NCBI GenBank assembly: GCA_026419785.1
Contig: JAODTK010005619.1
Coordinates: 62,001 to 126,000 of the forward strand
DNA from: Sclerodactyla briareus
Lineage: Eukaryota > Echinodermata > Holothuroidea > Dendrochirotida > Sclerodactylidae
Direction of reading: 5' to 3'
DNA length: 64,000 bases
This document shows, one piece after another, positions 22,875 to 33,180 of this stretch; position 1 is the first letter of the stretch, and every line of letters begins with the position of its first letter. The notes below the pieces were generated by a model. It was not told the origin of the DNA. It saw nothing but the letters and a program-made list of their open reading frames with translations, and did no database searches. The translations under genes were made by a program, and so were the position numbers.

Positions 22875-25351
22875 ATGAAGATTTGTATGCAGGTAGCTTC
22901 ATTCGCTCTCTTGGCGGGCCAAGCTTGCGCACAATGTAAGTTTTGGAGTTATAGATGAGGGGCGTTGTCTTCCTTGTATCCTAGTACCTTCTGTATATTG
23001 AAGGAATCATACTCACGCAAACGACATTCAGCAGATTTGTCTGTCACATTGGCTATTGTGCAATATATTTCGTGAAGCGATGAGATGTAGGCGGTCAGTG
23101 ATCTATCACAACAACCAGAAAAAATGCGGCTGTATACTTTTTGTTACAGCGATATGAATTCAGTTTTTTTTTCTATCAAGGCACAAAATGTAAATGTTCA
23201 CTTTTCAAATTATATAAATCCTCCGTGACAATACGGTGCAGCAGCAGTATGTAGTGTAAACACAACTGGGAAAGACCTAAAATCTGATTCACACGGAGTG
23301 TAAAATACCATTTTATATTTATTCATCGAAATCTTTCCCAGATTTCTAGATTTCCAGCTTTTCCTCACACTTCATTTCCTGACATCACCAATGAGTGCTA
23401 AACGTTACCGTCGTATTTATTGTATCCTTCTTAGTCGTCATTGATATCAATGAGTGCCGGGGCTATAACTAGTTTCTAGAAGAAACGTTTCCATTGAAAA
23501 AAAGAAACTGTAATTGGAGGGGAACATGATATTTTGTTTTCATACTTGTTGTTGATGGCTCAAATTGATGGAGTCCCAGTTATTTATATTACCGATTAAT
23601 GAATATTCAGAAGTCGTCCGGGCTCACAATGTCAATATATCGACAACTTTATTCCCTTGAGTTCATTGGTGACACCAGTGAGGAGTGCCAGCCAAACGTT
23701 AATATGGTACCGTATTGTGTTGTCGGTTCTCAATGATATTTCTGACGATTCTGACCATGCCACACAACAGTCCGAGGGGGAAATCCGGGAAGGAGGGGGG
23801 GAAAATTTGGGTTAGGACAACAAATTTCAGGAGAAATTAATAGAAATTATACACATATGAAAACACAACTGGAAAAGACGTCAAATCTTAATCATATGGA
23901 GTATAAAATACTATTCCCTGTCACAAAAATGATATGCCCGGCCTTTCGCATAGGTTCGCATTCTCTCACACTTCATTTCTTAACATCAGCGAGGAGTGCT
24001 AAAAGTGACTGTCATGGTGATTGTAATCTCCTTGGTCCTCATTGATAGGTTATCATAAGGGGCGGGGCTACTAGTTTTTTTCTAGAAATGTTTACCTAAA
24101 AAACTGTAATTGGAGGAAAACATGGTTCATTGTTTTCCATACTAAAGTGGTTGATTGCTCGTATTGATGGACTCATCTCGTTACCGATCTAATAAATATT
24201 CACGAGTCGTCCGGGCTTACAATGCCAATATCTCGACAACTCTGTTCCCATGAACTCTTGGTGACACCCGTGAGGAGTGCCAAACGTTGATAAGTTGTGT
24301 TATTGGTTTTCAATAATATTTCTGATGGGCGAAGGGAAAGGTGTTCCTTCCGGATGTTTGCGATTGTAGATTGGAGGACGAAAGGTGGGACCTAGAAGCA
24401 AATTTTTCAACAGCATGGTAGATCTTTAGAATATATAAGCTGAATCGTTCGAACAAAAAATCCTAATGGTGAGGCAACATATATACAGGTGTTCTCGCCT
24501 GACAATGATTGTCACAGTGTAAATATTAGTAAATGAATATTCGTGTGGGATTAAGTGTGCCACCGAGTGTAATACATACTCGATTTATAGGGCCCACAAG
24601 AGTATTAGGCTGACCCTATTCACTCTTACTGATTGTTGTCCAACATTCTGCGGATCACTGCGCTTCGTTCAGAATAAATACGGCATATACGACGAAGATG
24701 CTTTCTTTCAGTCAATAACGAGGGGTTCATCCCACCGGATTCTGGTGGCACTGACAGTGGGCTGAGTGCTGAGACTGGTGGTGCTGTCGCAGCTATCGTC
24801 ATCGGCTCCGTTGGTGGCGTTCTCTTCATTATCTTGATTGCGATCTTCTGTGGTATTTTCGCGATATCTACGGGTGGACATGGTTGGTACGGTGGATATA
24901 GCGCTCCCTGTTCGCGCCCATTTTACCCAGTAAGTACCCCTAGGCACATGGACTTCATATATCTGGCGGATGGTAGCAATTTCTGATGAGAAAAAAAAAC
25001 GCTTTCGCAAGAAATGTATGTTTAAGTCTATAGGCAGCACTGGTACTTTTCGAAGGTTAATTCTTCGATTGGACTACAGATTCCAAAACTGCGAAACACT
25101 ATTATTAGATTGTTGTGCTGTATCATGGTGAGCTATACTGATACTCTTGTGCATGGAATAATACGAACGATATAGCTACTGCTCTCTATGAGACTTTTTT
25201 TTCTTTACTTCTCTTGCAGTATGGACCAAGATACTCATCAAATGCTGTCATATACGAAGTTGAGTATGATGTGAAGAGCCCTCGGCAACTGCGTTCATAC
25301 TGTCCCGACCATGGAGCTATTATATTAACTGGAGAGGCAACGGCAGCCTGA
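22875..25351 (+). CDS. small type I membrane protein, three exons
   Basis: Spliced CDS: 22875-22935 (ends CAAT|GTAAGT), 24712-24929 (preceded by TTTCTTTCAG, ends CCCA|GTAAGT), 25220-25351 (preceded by TTCTCTTGCAG, stop TGA). Phases match (1 then 0) and the joined frame is 136 residues without a stop. Residues 1-19 form a signal peptide (FALLAGQACA, likely cleavage before Gln20). Residues 20-44 are a short Gly/Ser-rich ectodomain, 45-72 a membrane span beginning AVAAIVIGSVGGVLF, and 73-136 a cytosolic tail rich in Gly, Tyr and Pro (GGHGWYGGYS, PFYPYGPRYSS). The architecture resembles small CYYR1/Shisa-like single-pass proteins, but the Cys-rich ectodomain of those families is absent, so no name is given. 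A cassette exon in the 1.8-kb first intron could have been missed; I saw none. A broken paralogue lies downstream. Function unknown. Confidence 0.8.
23261..23747 (+). repeat. intronic direct repeat, copy 1
   Basis: Starts CACAACTGGGAAAGAC and ends in CAATGATATTTCTGA. Shared landmarks with copy 2 include CTCACACTTCATTTC, GAGGAGTGC, AACTGTAATTGGAGG, GAGTCGTCCGGGCT-type and GACAACT.TGTTCCC-type phrases. It lies inside intron 1 of the membrane-protein gene. Confidence 0.85.
23864..24327 (+). repeat. intronic direct repeat, copy 2
   Basis: Second unit, offset about 603 bp from the first, with substitutions and small indels throughout, indicating an old tandem duplication. About 115 bp of unrelated sequence, including a G run, separates the units. 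Confidence 0.85.
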
Positions 25352-26639
25352 TGCTTGTAACCATTTGGAGAGAAGATTGTCCCAGTGCGAGCTACACTGA
25401 AGAACAAGCAATTACATCTGTATGTGTAACATCGTATCAGCGACATACAGTTTGTATCTAACTTTGGATTGCAGGAAGGAAAGCTGTAGGGACAAAGTCC
25501 AGGTAGAGCAACATGAATGAGAGTCAGTGCCATTATGTGTGCATGTAGTATTTATCAACGCAAGGAGTGCAATCGCCTTCCAGCACGGGTTGGGGAAATT
25601 TGTAATTCTAGGCTATAGATAAGGCTGATTCCGAAAGTTGGTTGTACTTAGCAAAGTTACAAAAACATGTCGCTGTACACATTATTGTTTTCTCCATGCA
25701 TATCCTACATAGCAGCGTCAATCCAGTGTAGTCGCGTTATCGTTGGATTGCCGGGCTAGATCCCGACCTACGCCAGGAGGAACTTGACCACTCTTCTACG
25801 GCTTCAGGAGTAGAGCACCTCTGACTAACTGGAACAATGAGTGCAAAACAGTTATCACCAATGATTTAACGAAAGGTCCATGAAGATTTTCATACAACTC
25901 CTGTTTAGACAACTTTTTACACATTCCGTTCCGAGTATCAACATGGGTTCAGACCTTACTGCAGTATATACTAAATGTTGATTAGCACAAGATGGAGACG
26001 TGAAGAAAGGAGAGCATATGATGGCTCAGTTACAGTTAGCTATGTGAGCAAGGACGCCGTTACTAGCAGACGAAATCAAAACATTAAACGAACAAATAAT
26101 ATAAAACATTGGACAATCGAAAAATTCAACGAGACCACAGGTTGATGTTTGATAGGCCTTATTCCGAGGCATTATATGAACGAGGAATGGAATACATGAG
26201 ATGTGCATTGGCCAACCAGCGTTAGTTTTCAAAGAGGTATGCGGTGGAACATAATTACATGATTCAACTCGGGGGGGGGGGGTATCGGAAAACTATACCA
26301 TGAATGGGCATATAATCTCCCCTCGTTCATGTAATGCCTCGGAATAATCTCTATCAAACATCAGCATGTGGTCTCGTTCAATTTTTCGATTATTCCTCGT
26401 CATTGCATTCACACCGGTGAGCTCACGTGAGACTTTTAAGCGTGTTCCGAGCATATAAACATATCGAATAATAAGTCAAGCAATGTGTAGTTGCTTCTCT
26501 CATATTGATTCGCCATATTTACCTGAATATGAACAAAGTAGTACACTGTCTTTTTACTTGACAAGAATTACATAACATTGTCTGTGTACATGAACTGCGA
26601 ACAACATAGTAATTTGTTCGATAGCAGTTATGAAACAAT
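25352..26639. other. 3' flank of gene 1 and foldback region
   Basis: Downstream of the TGA no AATAAA was noticed close by, so the 3' end is unresolved. The only clear structure is the inverted repeat at 26114-26391. No ORF is convincing. Confidence 0.4.
26114..26391. repeat. foldback: 73-bp imperfect inverted repeat
   Basis: Arm 26114-26187 contains CGAAAAATTCAACGAGACCAC and TTATTCCGAGGCATTATATGAAC. Arm 26321-26391 is its reverse complement with fewer than ten differences. The 133-bp spacer includes a run of 13 Gs. It looks like a small foldback/MITE-type element or a palindromic rearrangement; it sits just beyond the C-terminal end of the DIRS recombinase block. Confidence 0.85.
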
Positions 26640-27359
26640 TCACTCCTCGTATTGAGTGATCAGCAGGGAGAAATAATATCTACATCTCGTTATAGCTGGC
26701 CAAGATTGTCCTGGCAAAGTGTTAGTTGCAATTGGTTCATTATAGAATTGTGCAAAAGTCCTTTCGGAGGACCACCTCACGGTATTTAGGATATCCTCCA
26801 CTGACACGTTCTTACGACTTGCAGCAGAAGCCACTGCTGCCCTGGTGCTATGTGCACTGTACTGATTGACGTCTATACCCGCACCAGCCGGGACTTCTTT
26901 TACCCATCTGGATAAGGTGTATCTTGATACTGCCCTTTGTGGGGTCATATAAAAAGCTGCGATTCATTGCCTCTTGACAAAGATTTAACTGTAATATATC
27001 GCTTCAGCAAACCATAAACATAAACATATGGTGGAAGGACCACATTCAATTGTCTAACCCCTGGTCGAGATTGTTTCCGTTTGTTTGTACAAATGAAGAC
27101 AGCCTGCTTTTTGGCTAAAGTGAAGGATGTTTATATGTAATAGATGCAAAGTTTGTAACCTTTGTGCCAAGGTTCACGCGATAAGCATCAACAGTTGTAT
27201 GAATTGCTTCAACGACAAATCGGAGGCAGGACGGTGACACATAGAAAAAGTACCATGCAGAGACACATTGTCACGTGGCTTGGCTACGTCGACGCACGTC
27301 GTGGCAATATTGCTGATGGAGTCGAAAATTTCAATGAAGTAGATATTTTGCACTCTTAG
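26640..27359 (-). mobile_element. DIRS-type element block 3: tyrosine recombinase
   Basis: Minus-strand translation in N-to-C order gives DLSLKQFIQLLMLIA, TLAQRLQTLHLL (about 27180-27230), KQSRPGVRQLNVVLPPY (about 27040), GLLKRYITVKSLSRGNES..QLFI (about 26970), then one in-frame stop, and an intact 102-codon segment AVSRYTLSRWVKEV ... YSAHSTRAAVASAASRKNV ... VRWSSERTFAQFYN. HSTRAA gives the HxxR pair and FAQFY the nucleophile Tyr region typical of DIRS/Ngaro recombinases. Collinear with the blocks at 30165-30785 and 32065-33180, so it is the 3' coding end of one element split by LINE insertion. Non-functional (stop and frame changes). Confidence 0.88.
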
Positions 27360-27397
27360 ATGTCAACTATGAGTTTTATATGTCAAACTATGAGTTT

Positions 27398-27482
27398 TAT
27401 ATATATATATATATATTATATATATATATTATATATATATATATCTATATATATATATATAATATATATATATATATTATAT

Positions 27483-27564
<82 letters not shown>

Positions 27565-27576
27565 TACATACATATT
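27398..27576. repeat. (TA)n microsatellite
   Basis: About 175 bp of almost pure TA with rare C interruptions, located exactly between the DIRS recombinase block and the C-terminal end of LINE A. It is therefore probably the expanded 3' tail of that LINE. It produces the Tyr/Ile-repeat ORFs on both strands, which are not genes. Confidence 0.9.
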
Positions 27577-29930
27577 CATAATATTTATTAGTGAAGGCAA
27601 TGTTTGGGGGGAGGTTTTTCCATCTGCGCAGGGTCCTTGGAAAGGAGAGCCCCCAGCGGCATTGACACGGACAGACCAAGTTTTTGAAAGACTGAGCGTT
27701 AGACCTGGTGTCACTAGAGTGAGGAATAAAGATGCCTTGTGTGGGAGCAATCAATTTATGGTTAAGGATTTTGTGACATGTCACAAGATCTGTAAAATCT
27801 CTCCTATGCTCAAGGGTATTCCATGAGGGGAGGACATGATTTCACTAACGCTAACGGTGACAGTGTAAAGAGACCACACTTGGGATGCATATTCAAGTTC
27901 GGGGCGAACATATATGTTGTAGGCATCTTCATCTTGTGGGGGGCAATGGTGAAAATTCCTGCAGAGGAAGTTCAAAGACTCAGTGGCTTTAGCAGCTATG
28001 GAGTTTATGTGTGGGGTCCATGACAATTTGGAGTCCAAAATGACTCCAATGGAATGCTATAATGGTCCTTCCTTTGACTTTTGACAAACTTGAAGAGATT
28101 CTTCTTGTTAGGTATGTCGGACTCTTGATTGTCGAACATATTATTTACATAGTTCCAATGGAATCATTAATCAGTTCGTCAACGAGCTTGCAATATTGTG
28201 TATACTGCGGGACGTCACGAGGTCTTTTACCCTCTTTCAGTAAGGAATCGAACGACCGACGTCGCTTAGCAATATTTATCTTTAAGAAACCAGTAATCCA
28301 TGGGTAACTATATTCACCAGAAATATACTTAGAGGGGATGAACTTGGTTTGGGCTTCCAGGAGGAAAGACTGAATGGAGAGAAAATGTTCATCAACGGAC
28401 TTGGTAGGGCCTCAGCACAGTAGATGCGAGCAAACTCAGTTGCAGCCAGTTTTAGGCCCGTTGTGTCACCTTTGTTCCATTGGTTTATTTTCGGGGAGAG
28501 GGGGGGGGGGGGTTCTTGTTAATTGGAGTGGAACAGAGAATGTCAGCAAAGATGATGTTATGGTCATTCTTTGTGCTTATCCCGGGAATAGTCGTGATAG
28601 TAGTAACAGAGTCGGGCTTGTTTGTCAGAAGAAGGTCAAGAGTGGAATCGCCACGAGTAGGGATAGTAACCATTTGGTCAAGTGCGAAGTCGGCAGTTAG
28701 TTCAGTCAGTTTCCTACAGGATTTGGGGTGGGCAGCTCTGGGTTTATTAGAAAAGGATGACCAGTCCATGTCTTTTAAATTGAAATCTCCACAGGTACAT
28801 AGGAGTATCAACGCGATATTTTCGGCGAACTGAATCAATACTCTGTCTTAGATTGACAATGTCGTGGGCGGGAGAACCTGGTGGTCTATAGTAGACTCCA
28901 AATATAAGGATCTGTTATGAGAGGCAGATATGTGGGCCCATTTGATCTCACAGATAGAGTCACTTCCGATTTCAGTGGCTGAGAGGGGACTGCGAATGGC
29001 CAGGAGGACACCCCACCCCAAGCACCCGATCTGTCCTAATGAGTTCGTTGTCAGGAGGAAAGACTTCGTGGTCTTTAATACTGTCGCATAATTTAGTTTC
29101 ACAGCCAAGGACGATATCAGGGCTATAATATTCAAGCAGGGTGTGAAGTCGCGCCCGCTTATTAGCAGAACAAGACTGTTGAAGTTTATTAGAGCAGCAG
29201 AAATTTTGTGCTCGATAGAGGGAGGACTATTCCTTTTATTTGCCAGGGTGGTGTTTGGCCCTGGTGGATTTGGAGTAGACGGTACGGTCAGTGGTTCTGT
29301 CGTTATTCTCAAGAGGAAGGGAGGAGTGGGGGAGAGGCAGCAGTAGTCGAGTTACCAAGGGAAAAGTCGAGTAGGTCAAATGAGTTGATGAAGGGGGGTG
29401 TTATATTTGGAGCATCGCAAAGATGACAAATCCAAGCGAAACTTTCGTTAAGGTCGGTGTGGGCATCACAGATGGTGTCGCTCATATCAGACAGGATAAA
29501 TGGAAGTAAATTTCCACAAGAATCACAGTCGGTTTTTTTTTTCTGACCATGAACAGTTTCTGCCACACCAACCACATGGCCAGTTTTGAGGGCCTGGATT
29601 TATTTCAACATCGCCAAATTGGAGATTGGCAATAACAAATGGACAGTTAATAATGTGAGGGGGAAGTGTTTACTAAGATTCTTAAATAGGGTAGGGGGTG
29701 GCTTGGACCTAGACTTTGGTAGTAAGATACAAAAAAGATAGTTTGCATGTCCAGAGTGAGGGTTTGAAGTGTGTTCCACTTTTCCAGTGGATGTTATGGC
29801 GGAGAGCATAAAATAGCTCAGGCAGGGGATGGAAAAAGCTAAGGGGGTAAACATGGCGATCTGCTTTGTCCGAACCGCTGGGTACGCCCACGTCCCAAGG
29901 GCCTGTGTGTAGGCTAAACACGTGGTAGAC
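27577..29930 (-). mobile_element. LINE A: 2A motif, PHD finger, APE endonuclease, RT core deleted
   Basis: Minus strand, N to C. VIANLQFGDVEINPGPQNW (29580-29638) contains a complete 2A-like NPGP motif. It is followed by a PHD-like Cys/His segment (CDSCG...CHLCD, 29550-29350). An APE-type endonuclease comes next, with SPDIVLGCETK (about 29110), GVYYRPPGS (about 28890), CGDFNLKDMDW (about 28780), LLLTNKPDSVT and NDHNIIF (about 28600-28540). A linker follows with YPWITGFLKINIAKRRRSF (about 28280) and LFKFVKSQRKDHYS (about 28070). It is joined directly to the post-RT phrase VILDSKLSWTPHI (about 28030) and ends with SFPRTLRRWKNLPPNIAF (about 27600). The reverse-transcriptase core is missing and frameshifts are frequent, so the copy is inactive. 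The CR1/L2-like arrangement is inferred from domain order and the C-terminal motif. Confidence 0.9.
29578..29640 (-). other. 2A-like ribosome-skipping motif
   Basis: The reverse complement encodes ANLQFGDVEINPGP. This matches the D-V/I-E-x-N-P-G-P consensus at which the ribosome omits the Gly-Pro bond. It sits just before the zinc finger of LINE A, the position known for 2A sequences in some sea-urchin non-LTR retrotransposons. In the same frame stops lie about 14 codons upstream, so a one-base shift is needed to connect it to the open upstream frame. Confidence 0.85.
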
Positions 29931-30164
29931 TTAGCCAAAATGGCGTCCACAAAAATAGTAATAAATTGGAACGTACTCACCAACCCAGTGAAAGCCAGAA
30001 GACACAGGGACGGGAAAAGCGTAAAACAAAACGAGGAGGGCAGGAAGCTTCCGATGAGAGGTGATAAAGCAGGCCGGGAAACGAAGAAAACAAGGTGACT
30101 GTAACAAAAAACCAGTAGAGGGAAGAGACACGTCTGACACGTCTGTCCGCGTCGGCTGCTGCTG
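29931..30164 (-). mobile_element. junction between DIRS block 2 and LINE A 5' end
   Basis: The DIRS-like reading fades after the DGTTNDPI-like phrase (about 30180), and LINE A coding begins by about 29820. This interval probably holds the 5' UTR of LINE A. The exact insertion point and any target-site duplication could not be fixed by eye. Confidence 0.45.
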
Positions 30165-30785
30165 CACACCAACTCGATGAATTGGATCGTTCGTCGTTCC
30201 ATCGCATAAATAGGACCACTTGTGTTGATAACTGCATTATTGCTTTTGCGTAGAATGTCTCCATGATGCCATGGGGACAACGGTAGTGCCCTCGGAACTT
30301 CTCCCGAACACCTGGAATGCCACCATTTGGAGCTTGTGGCATAGGGGATGTGCCTGGTTCCCCTCTCCTGGTAGGGACAGTGCTGTTTCCCCCGCGGCAG
30401 GCTTCGTGGCATATATGTGATCGAGCACAACAGCGCAGCGTACCAGAGTTGAGTCGGCCACAGCGGCACCACTAGGGTCCCTCTCGCCTGATCCGTCTTC
30501 ACTTTCTGAAGGCTGCGAAGCAGCAAGCAGGACGGAGGGAAAGCATAGAAATAGTACTCCTTCCAGTTAATGGGAGCAAGGTCACTATGCTACTGTGGCT
30601 TTCGGCGTCTTTCTTCCATGACACGAATCGGCGTGTTTGCCTTTTTTGCGGGAGGCAAATAAATCGATGTCAAACGGTTACCATAAGCGATATATGGCAT
30701 GGAAATGTCCTGCGTTAGTTTTTTTAAAACTCGTTGCCAACGTGAGCTCCAAACTTCCGGGGACAAGCTTCATTTTCGTTCATTT
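30165..30785 (-). mobile_element. DIRS-type element block 2: RNase H-recombinase linker
   Basis: Minus-strand phrases in order: LSPEVWSSRWQRVLKKL (about 30750), FDIDLFASRK (about 30680), SWKKDAES (about 30620), FYAFPPSCLL and LQKVKTDQARGTLVVPLWPT (about 30540-30460), CHKLQMVAFQVFGRS (about 30330), ASWRHSTQKQ (about 30250). These are the hallmark linker motifs between the RNase H and recombinase domains of DIRS elements (DLFASR, K..ARGT.VVP.WPTQ.W, SW..ST.KQY). Frames change several times. The 308-codon ORF across 29600-30526 is a chance composite of this block and LINE A. Confidence 0.88.
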
Positions 30786-32064
30786 AAGAAAACCAGTATA
30801 AATTAGCATCATTTATAACAAGGGAGTAAAATTATCAAACTATGAGAAAATGAGAACACCAATCAGCCATAATAGACGAAATGTTCAAAAGATTGCACAT
30901 GAAGAAAAACGTTAAGATTATTTACATAAATTAAACTTGAGGGAAACGATTAAAATCAAATGAGAGGTTCCAAATTGCCAAATTGAATGTATATTGCAGC
31001 ACGGTAGATAATGAGTTCTTATAAAATTTGGCAGAACGTTGAGGATTCCTACGTTCCGGGTAGCTTTCACCAACTTACTATTAAGTGGTCCATGTAGTGG
31101 GTGATCTCTGTCATCTTTGATTTTGTTTGCCGTCCTCAAAAATTCATTCTTTGCAGCTGTGTTTACCTGATCCTTCAGTGATTTGTGGCTCGCGTTCAAT
31201 ATACGTGAAGTATAATTGAGGAATTTCGTCAGTCTTTGTCAGAAGATGATAGGAAATTATACCATACGGGAACAGCATAAATTAGGTGTGGCAGAATGAA
31301 AGAGCTGAAAACATCTTTCTTGCACCTTCATTAAAGAATGAAGCAATATAGGCAAGACTTGATATAAAATAATACACTTTGCTCAATATTCTCGAGATAT
31401 GCGACGTAAACGTTAGATTTTCATCAATACATACTCCTAGATATTCAGCTCTTGATGTTCGCTCCACTTCTGATCCTGTATGGTGACACCTTGTGATTTT
31501 GCAGAGAGAAGAACTGTATGCTTTATGTTAATATTGCCAAAGCACAATTCTTTCGACTTCTTAGTATTGAGCAACACATTCTTTCTGTCACATGTTAAAA
31601 CCACGTCGTTGAATGATTGCTGATAGTTCAACTGATCATTAACACAGACTCTTGGAATATTTTGCATACTTGGCAGTGTCATCAGCATATTTCGTGATTG
31701 TGATATGATCATCAGACCTAAGTTCATCCGCATATAATGTGAAGAGTAATGCAGACAATGGGCCACCCCGAGGCACTCCAACTTTAATTCCTGACCTATC
31801 TGACAACCATTCTCCAATTTTACCTGTCGTGACCATCCAGTCATGAACAGGAGCAAGCCAGTTATGGAGCCCAGGTTCAGTGGTAGATTGACTTGCAGAT
31901 CTGGGATTATTGATTCGGTATAGGACGGTATTGAAAGCACGCGAGAAAATCTAAGAAAAGCATCTTAGCTATTGTGGTTCCCTTGCAATTCAATTCTGAC
32001 ACAACCTCGTCGATAAAGTAACAGTGCTGCAGCATCACACACATATCAACTTTCTGTAGGCAAA
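30786..32064 (-). mobile_element. LINE B: 5'-truncated, RT to C-terminus
   Basis: The minus strand begins within the RT domain (KGTTIAKMLFLDFSRAFNTV-like, about 31970), then WLSDRSGIKVGVPRGGPLSA, LLFTLYADEL and KYADDTAKY (about 31800-31670; catalytic YADD intact). NTKKSKELCFG (about 31560), RAEYLGVCIDENLTFTSHIS (about 31450) and a C-terminal KIKDDRDHPLHGPLNSKL (about 31090) follow. This is the layout of fish/invertebrate LINEs with a short HPLH C-terminal domain. 5' truncation inside the RT is typical of target-primed insertion. It splits the DIRS element between RNase H and linker with little loss of DIRS sequence. Several frameshifts are present. Confidence 0.87.
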
Positions 32065-33180
32065 TTGACGTTTATCCCATCAGCACGAGTATTTCGTTTG
32101 CCAGGTATGTGACAGCAAGATAGCCAGTGATGTCCTAGCTCGCCGGGACCCATTCCCCCCCAGATACGATAATGATGATATGGCTTGTGTTAGATCGTGT
32201 TCCACCAATAGCATTAACATATGCGATTGCTGTCGAATTGTCCGTCGAATCCCAGACATGCTTTTGCTGGCAGCTGAATAGAAGGCGCCGTAGGCAGAAA
32301 TAAATTGCCACGAGTTTGAGCACATTTGTGTGGTAGCTGTTCTCTATGTAAGTTTATATACTTTGTGCCTGGTGTCGAGGGTTGGCTAGTGACCTCCAGC
32401 CAATTGGGGAGGCTTCCGTCGGTAATTATCATTTAGGGTAAGATTCTAGAACTTCTTTCGATGCCGTGGCGAGATGATAGATTTTCTGCCACCAATCAAG
32501 TTCCTTCATTTTGTCTTCAGGGACTCTAATTCGGCATCGAAATTCCCTCTCCATGCCTCTCGAAAAAGCCTCAGTTTTTAGTGTCTTCCATGTCCCATAG
32601 TGAGGCCCAGCATTGACTCCAGAGGAAGGAAACCAAGATACCAATAAGACGGGCAAGGTCATGTATTGTTTCTCAGTTTTAATAATTATTAATCTCAGCG
32701 AGAGTTGAGCTATTCGTCTGAAAAAAGTCATGTGCTGTGAATCCAGCACACACCCCAGAAAAATGTTATAGGGGCGGGGTGCTGGGCCGTGGGCGCCACA
32801 TAGATTTGGTCTGGTGTATTATGAAAGACCATCTGTTGAAACAGAATGCAGTGCTTGATAAACGGCGTGTTCACGTTCGACTCCAATATTGTTATGAATA
32901 TAAAATATATCGATGTAGCTCAGGATGAATTTCCCCCATCTCCCGCAAGCTTGACAGAGGGTGTGAGCACCTAGTAACCACACGAGGATGCGGAATCCAT
33001 TTGGTAGCATGTGTAATGGTATAATCTGTACAGTTATTGCCAAGAATTTTCAATCGACTACCGTCATCTATTGTATAGTACCATTTTCAGATCCAGTTGA
33101 TGTCATTAAACAATTCGATTATAATGAGCTGCAGAGCCCAAATTCATCAAAGTATCCCATCGTGAAGTGATGTAGGCACC
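32065..33180 (-). mobile_element. DIRS-type element block 1: reverse transcriptase and RNase H
   Basis: Minus-strand reading: LMNLGSAA and TS.DLKM.YYTIDDGS-like RT segments (about 33150-33060), HMLPNGF (about 33010), LSYIDIFYIHN (about 32910; YIDD-box with the second Asp changed to Ile), ITFLGCVLDSQHMTF-like (about 32740), GVNAGPHYGTWKTLKTEA (about 32590), then RNase H with ITDGSL (about 32425), LVAIYFCLRRLLF (about 32310), TDNSTAIAYVNAIGGT (about 32230) and IPGKRNTRAD (about 32080). Domain order and motifs match DIRS pol. Inactive: RT active-site change and multiple frame breaks. Confidence 0.87.

Noticed and set aside
27380-27826. 148-, 122- and 101-codon Tyr/Ile-repeat ORFs
   Set aside because: Translations of the (TA)n microsatellite joined to LINE A sequence.
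29600-30526. 308-codon minus-strand ORF, the longest in the window
   Set aside because: Its first part is the DIRS linker and its last part overlaps LINE A out of frame with the 2A motif. It is a chance fusion across two transposons.
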